From Hirudinaria manillensis (Eukaryota > Annelida > Clitellata > Hirudinida > Hirudinidae), in contig CM067527.1 of NCBI GenBank assembly GCA_034509925.1, forward strand, positions 9,491,001-9,555,000: 64,000 nt of DNA. The letters run 5' to 3'. Position numbers and translations under genes: made by a program. Shown here piece after piece: positions 62,752-64,000 of the stretch. Within the stretch, counting starts at the first letter, position 1, and every line of letters begins with the position of its first letter. The notes beneath the pieces are model-generated. The model saw nothing but the letters and a program-made list of their open reading frames with translations. It was not told where the DNA came from and did no database searches.

Positions 62752-64000
62752 TTTTCATCCATTTCAAGGAAGCACTGAGTTTTAATTTGAAAAAATGCGC
62801 AACATAAATTCTCAATTATTTTACAAGGAGACATTGGAAATGGAAAATAATATTTTATTTTATATTCATTAAGAACAACATGACCATAATTATTAAGATA
62901 ATAAATAATAATAATAATAATAATAATAACAATAATAATAATGGTGATGATGATTATGATTATGATGATGATGACGACGACGATGATGAATATGATGATG
63001 ATGATGCAGGAAAACATGAACGATTGATGAAGGACAGCAGTCGAGAAAGGAGCTTGTATCTAAAATATTTTATTTTTTTTTGAAATAAAATTGAAAACTA
63101 ACGACTTTCAAGTCGTTGGTTCTTGAGAAAGATTTTTGAAAGAAGAGTCACAAATTGGGGACAAAAACGGGTTGGAATCGAGTTGCACAGGAAGTTAAAG
63201 AAGATCATCATCATCATCATCATCATCATCATTATCATTACGTCACCATAGTGATGAATCTGGGCTGATTATGATGATGATGATCGATGATGATGACGAC
63301 GACGTGAGGTGATTGCGATAATGGTGACAGTATCGGTAACACTAAGTAAGGGAAATGGATTTTCAATTAATGGTTACTTATAATCCGGCAATTAACATTA
63401 ATATTAATAATATTAATAATTCTATTTTATTAAAAATATTATCATAATATTATCAGATTAATATTATCATAAAAAGACAGAAATATCTTTTCAAAGAGGT
63501 CTTACAAAGATGAGAGTACTCGTTTGATTCTCACTGGCAGGGAATTCAGCAAGGTATCCAAATATGTTGTTGTTGTTGTTGTTGGGAATAGTGTTAGGTG
63601 TTGCGGATGTTATTAGGTGTTGTTGTCAGGATTTGTTGCTGGGGATTGTTGTCAGCTATTTTTGGAACACTTGGAGTTGTTGGCAGTGATGTTGTTATGT
63701 TGTGCTATCGTTTGCATTGGATGTTGTTGAATTGCAAGAGTTTATTTGAATTTGCAAAGCGCATAGAAATGAGGTTGTGACCGTGCAAACGTCACCTTGG
63801 AAAACAATAAGTAATTGACAAGAAAAAAAACCCATCATTTGTTTATTATATTATTATTATAATAATTAATATAATATTATATTATATAATTATAATAATC
63901 GTAATAATTATAAAATTATAAATTTTATATAATAATTATCATAAACATTACGTGGCATTGTTTACCAAGGGTATGTATCATGATCACTGCATATTTTCCT
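62215..64000. other. AT-rich sequence with microsatellites, no gene seen
   Basis: It contains (AAT)n around 62715-62750 and 62900-62940, (GAT)n around 62942-63005, (ATC)n at about 63205-63240, and (GTT)n at 63567-63585. ORFs here (62706-63017 -, 62880-63083 +, 63598-63780 +) are low-complexity translations. The missing 5' exons of the cytokine receptor could lie here or beyond the window, but none could be recognised. Confidence 0.5.

Overview
This is a eukaryotic, intron-rich animal genome segment. It is AT-rich and full of microsatellites. Introns are short to medium with GT-AG ends, and nearly all genes can be spliced by eye in consistent phase. Gene content (ASPM, MFSD10, CREBRF, CHMP1B, fatty acyl-CoA reductase, an STPR-repeat protein, a CMGC kinase, a class I cytokine receptor) indicates a bilaterian. 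Compact spacing and abundant tetranucleotide arrays would suit a lophotrochozoan such as an annelid or leech. That placement is inference; no phylogeny could be run.

Layout, left to right. 1-7446 (-): 5' two thirds of an ASPM (abnormal spindle) gene, running off the left edge. 7.4-11.1 kb: spacer with an unexplained GC-richer island. 11.1-16.9 kb (+): MFSD10, complete, 12 exons. 18.4-22.8 kb (+): CREBRF, complete, with a 5' UTR exon and two TCACGTGA sites upstream. 24.4-26.7 kb (-): CHMP1B, complete, 7 exons, carrying a solo LTR in an intron. 27.2-36.5 kb (+): fatty acyl-CoA reductase, 13 exons, head-to-head with CHMP1B. 37.4-38.1 kb (-): a protein of six perfect-length 23-residue STPR repeats. 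39.4-40.8 kb (+): an intronless CMGC-type kinase, possibly a retrogene. 43.4-59.9 kb (-): a class I cytokine receptor with a cytokine-binding module, FN3 domains, one membrane helix, a box1-like segment and a long acidic tail. Its introns hold very large simple-sequence arrays. 60.2-62.2 kb (+): an intact-looking short LTR retroelement with identical 299-bp LTRs, a tRNA-Leu-like primer site, a polypurine tract and a single SAP-domain ORF, but no pol. 62.2-64 kb: AT-rich repeats.

The genes are ordinary chromosomal neighbours and do not form one pathway. ASPM acts at spindle poles. CHMP1B is an ESCRT-III subunit in membrane abscission and endosomal sorting. CREBRF is a bZIP stress and metabolic regulator. 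FAR makes fatty alcohols. MFSD10 is a membrane transporter. The receptor would signal through JAK/STAT-type pathways.

The most unusual items are the pol-less SAP-ORF LTR element (young, with an older solo-LTR relative 35 kb away), the cytokine receptor with expanded acidic runs in its tail, the ASPM gene with only one visible IQ motif and a probable GC-AG intron, and the intronless kinase with an A-tract after its AATAAA.
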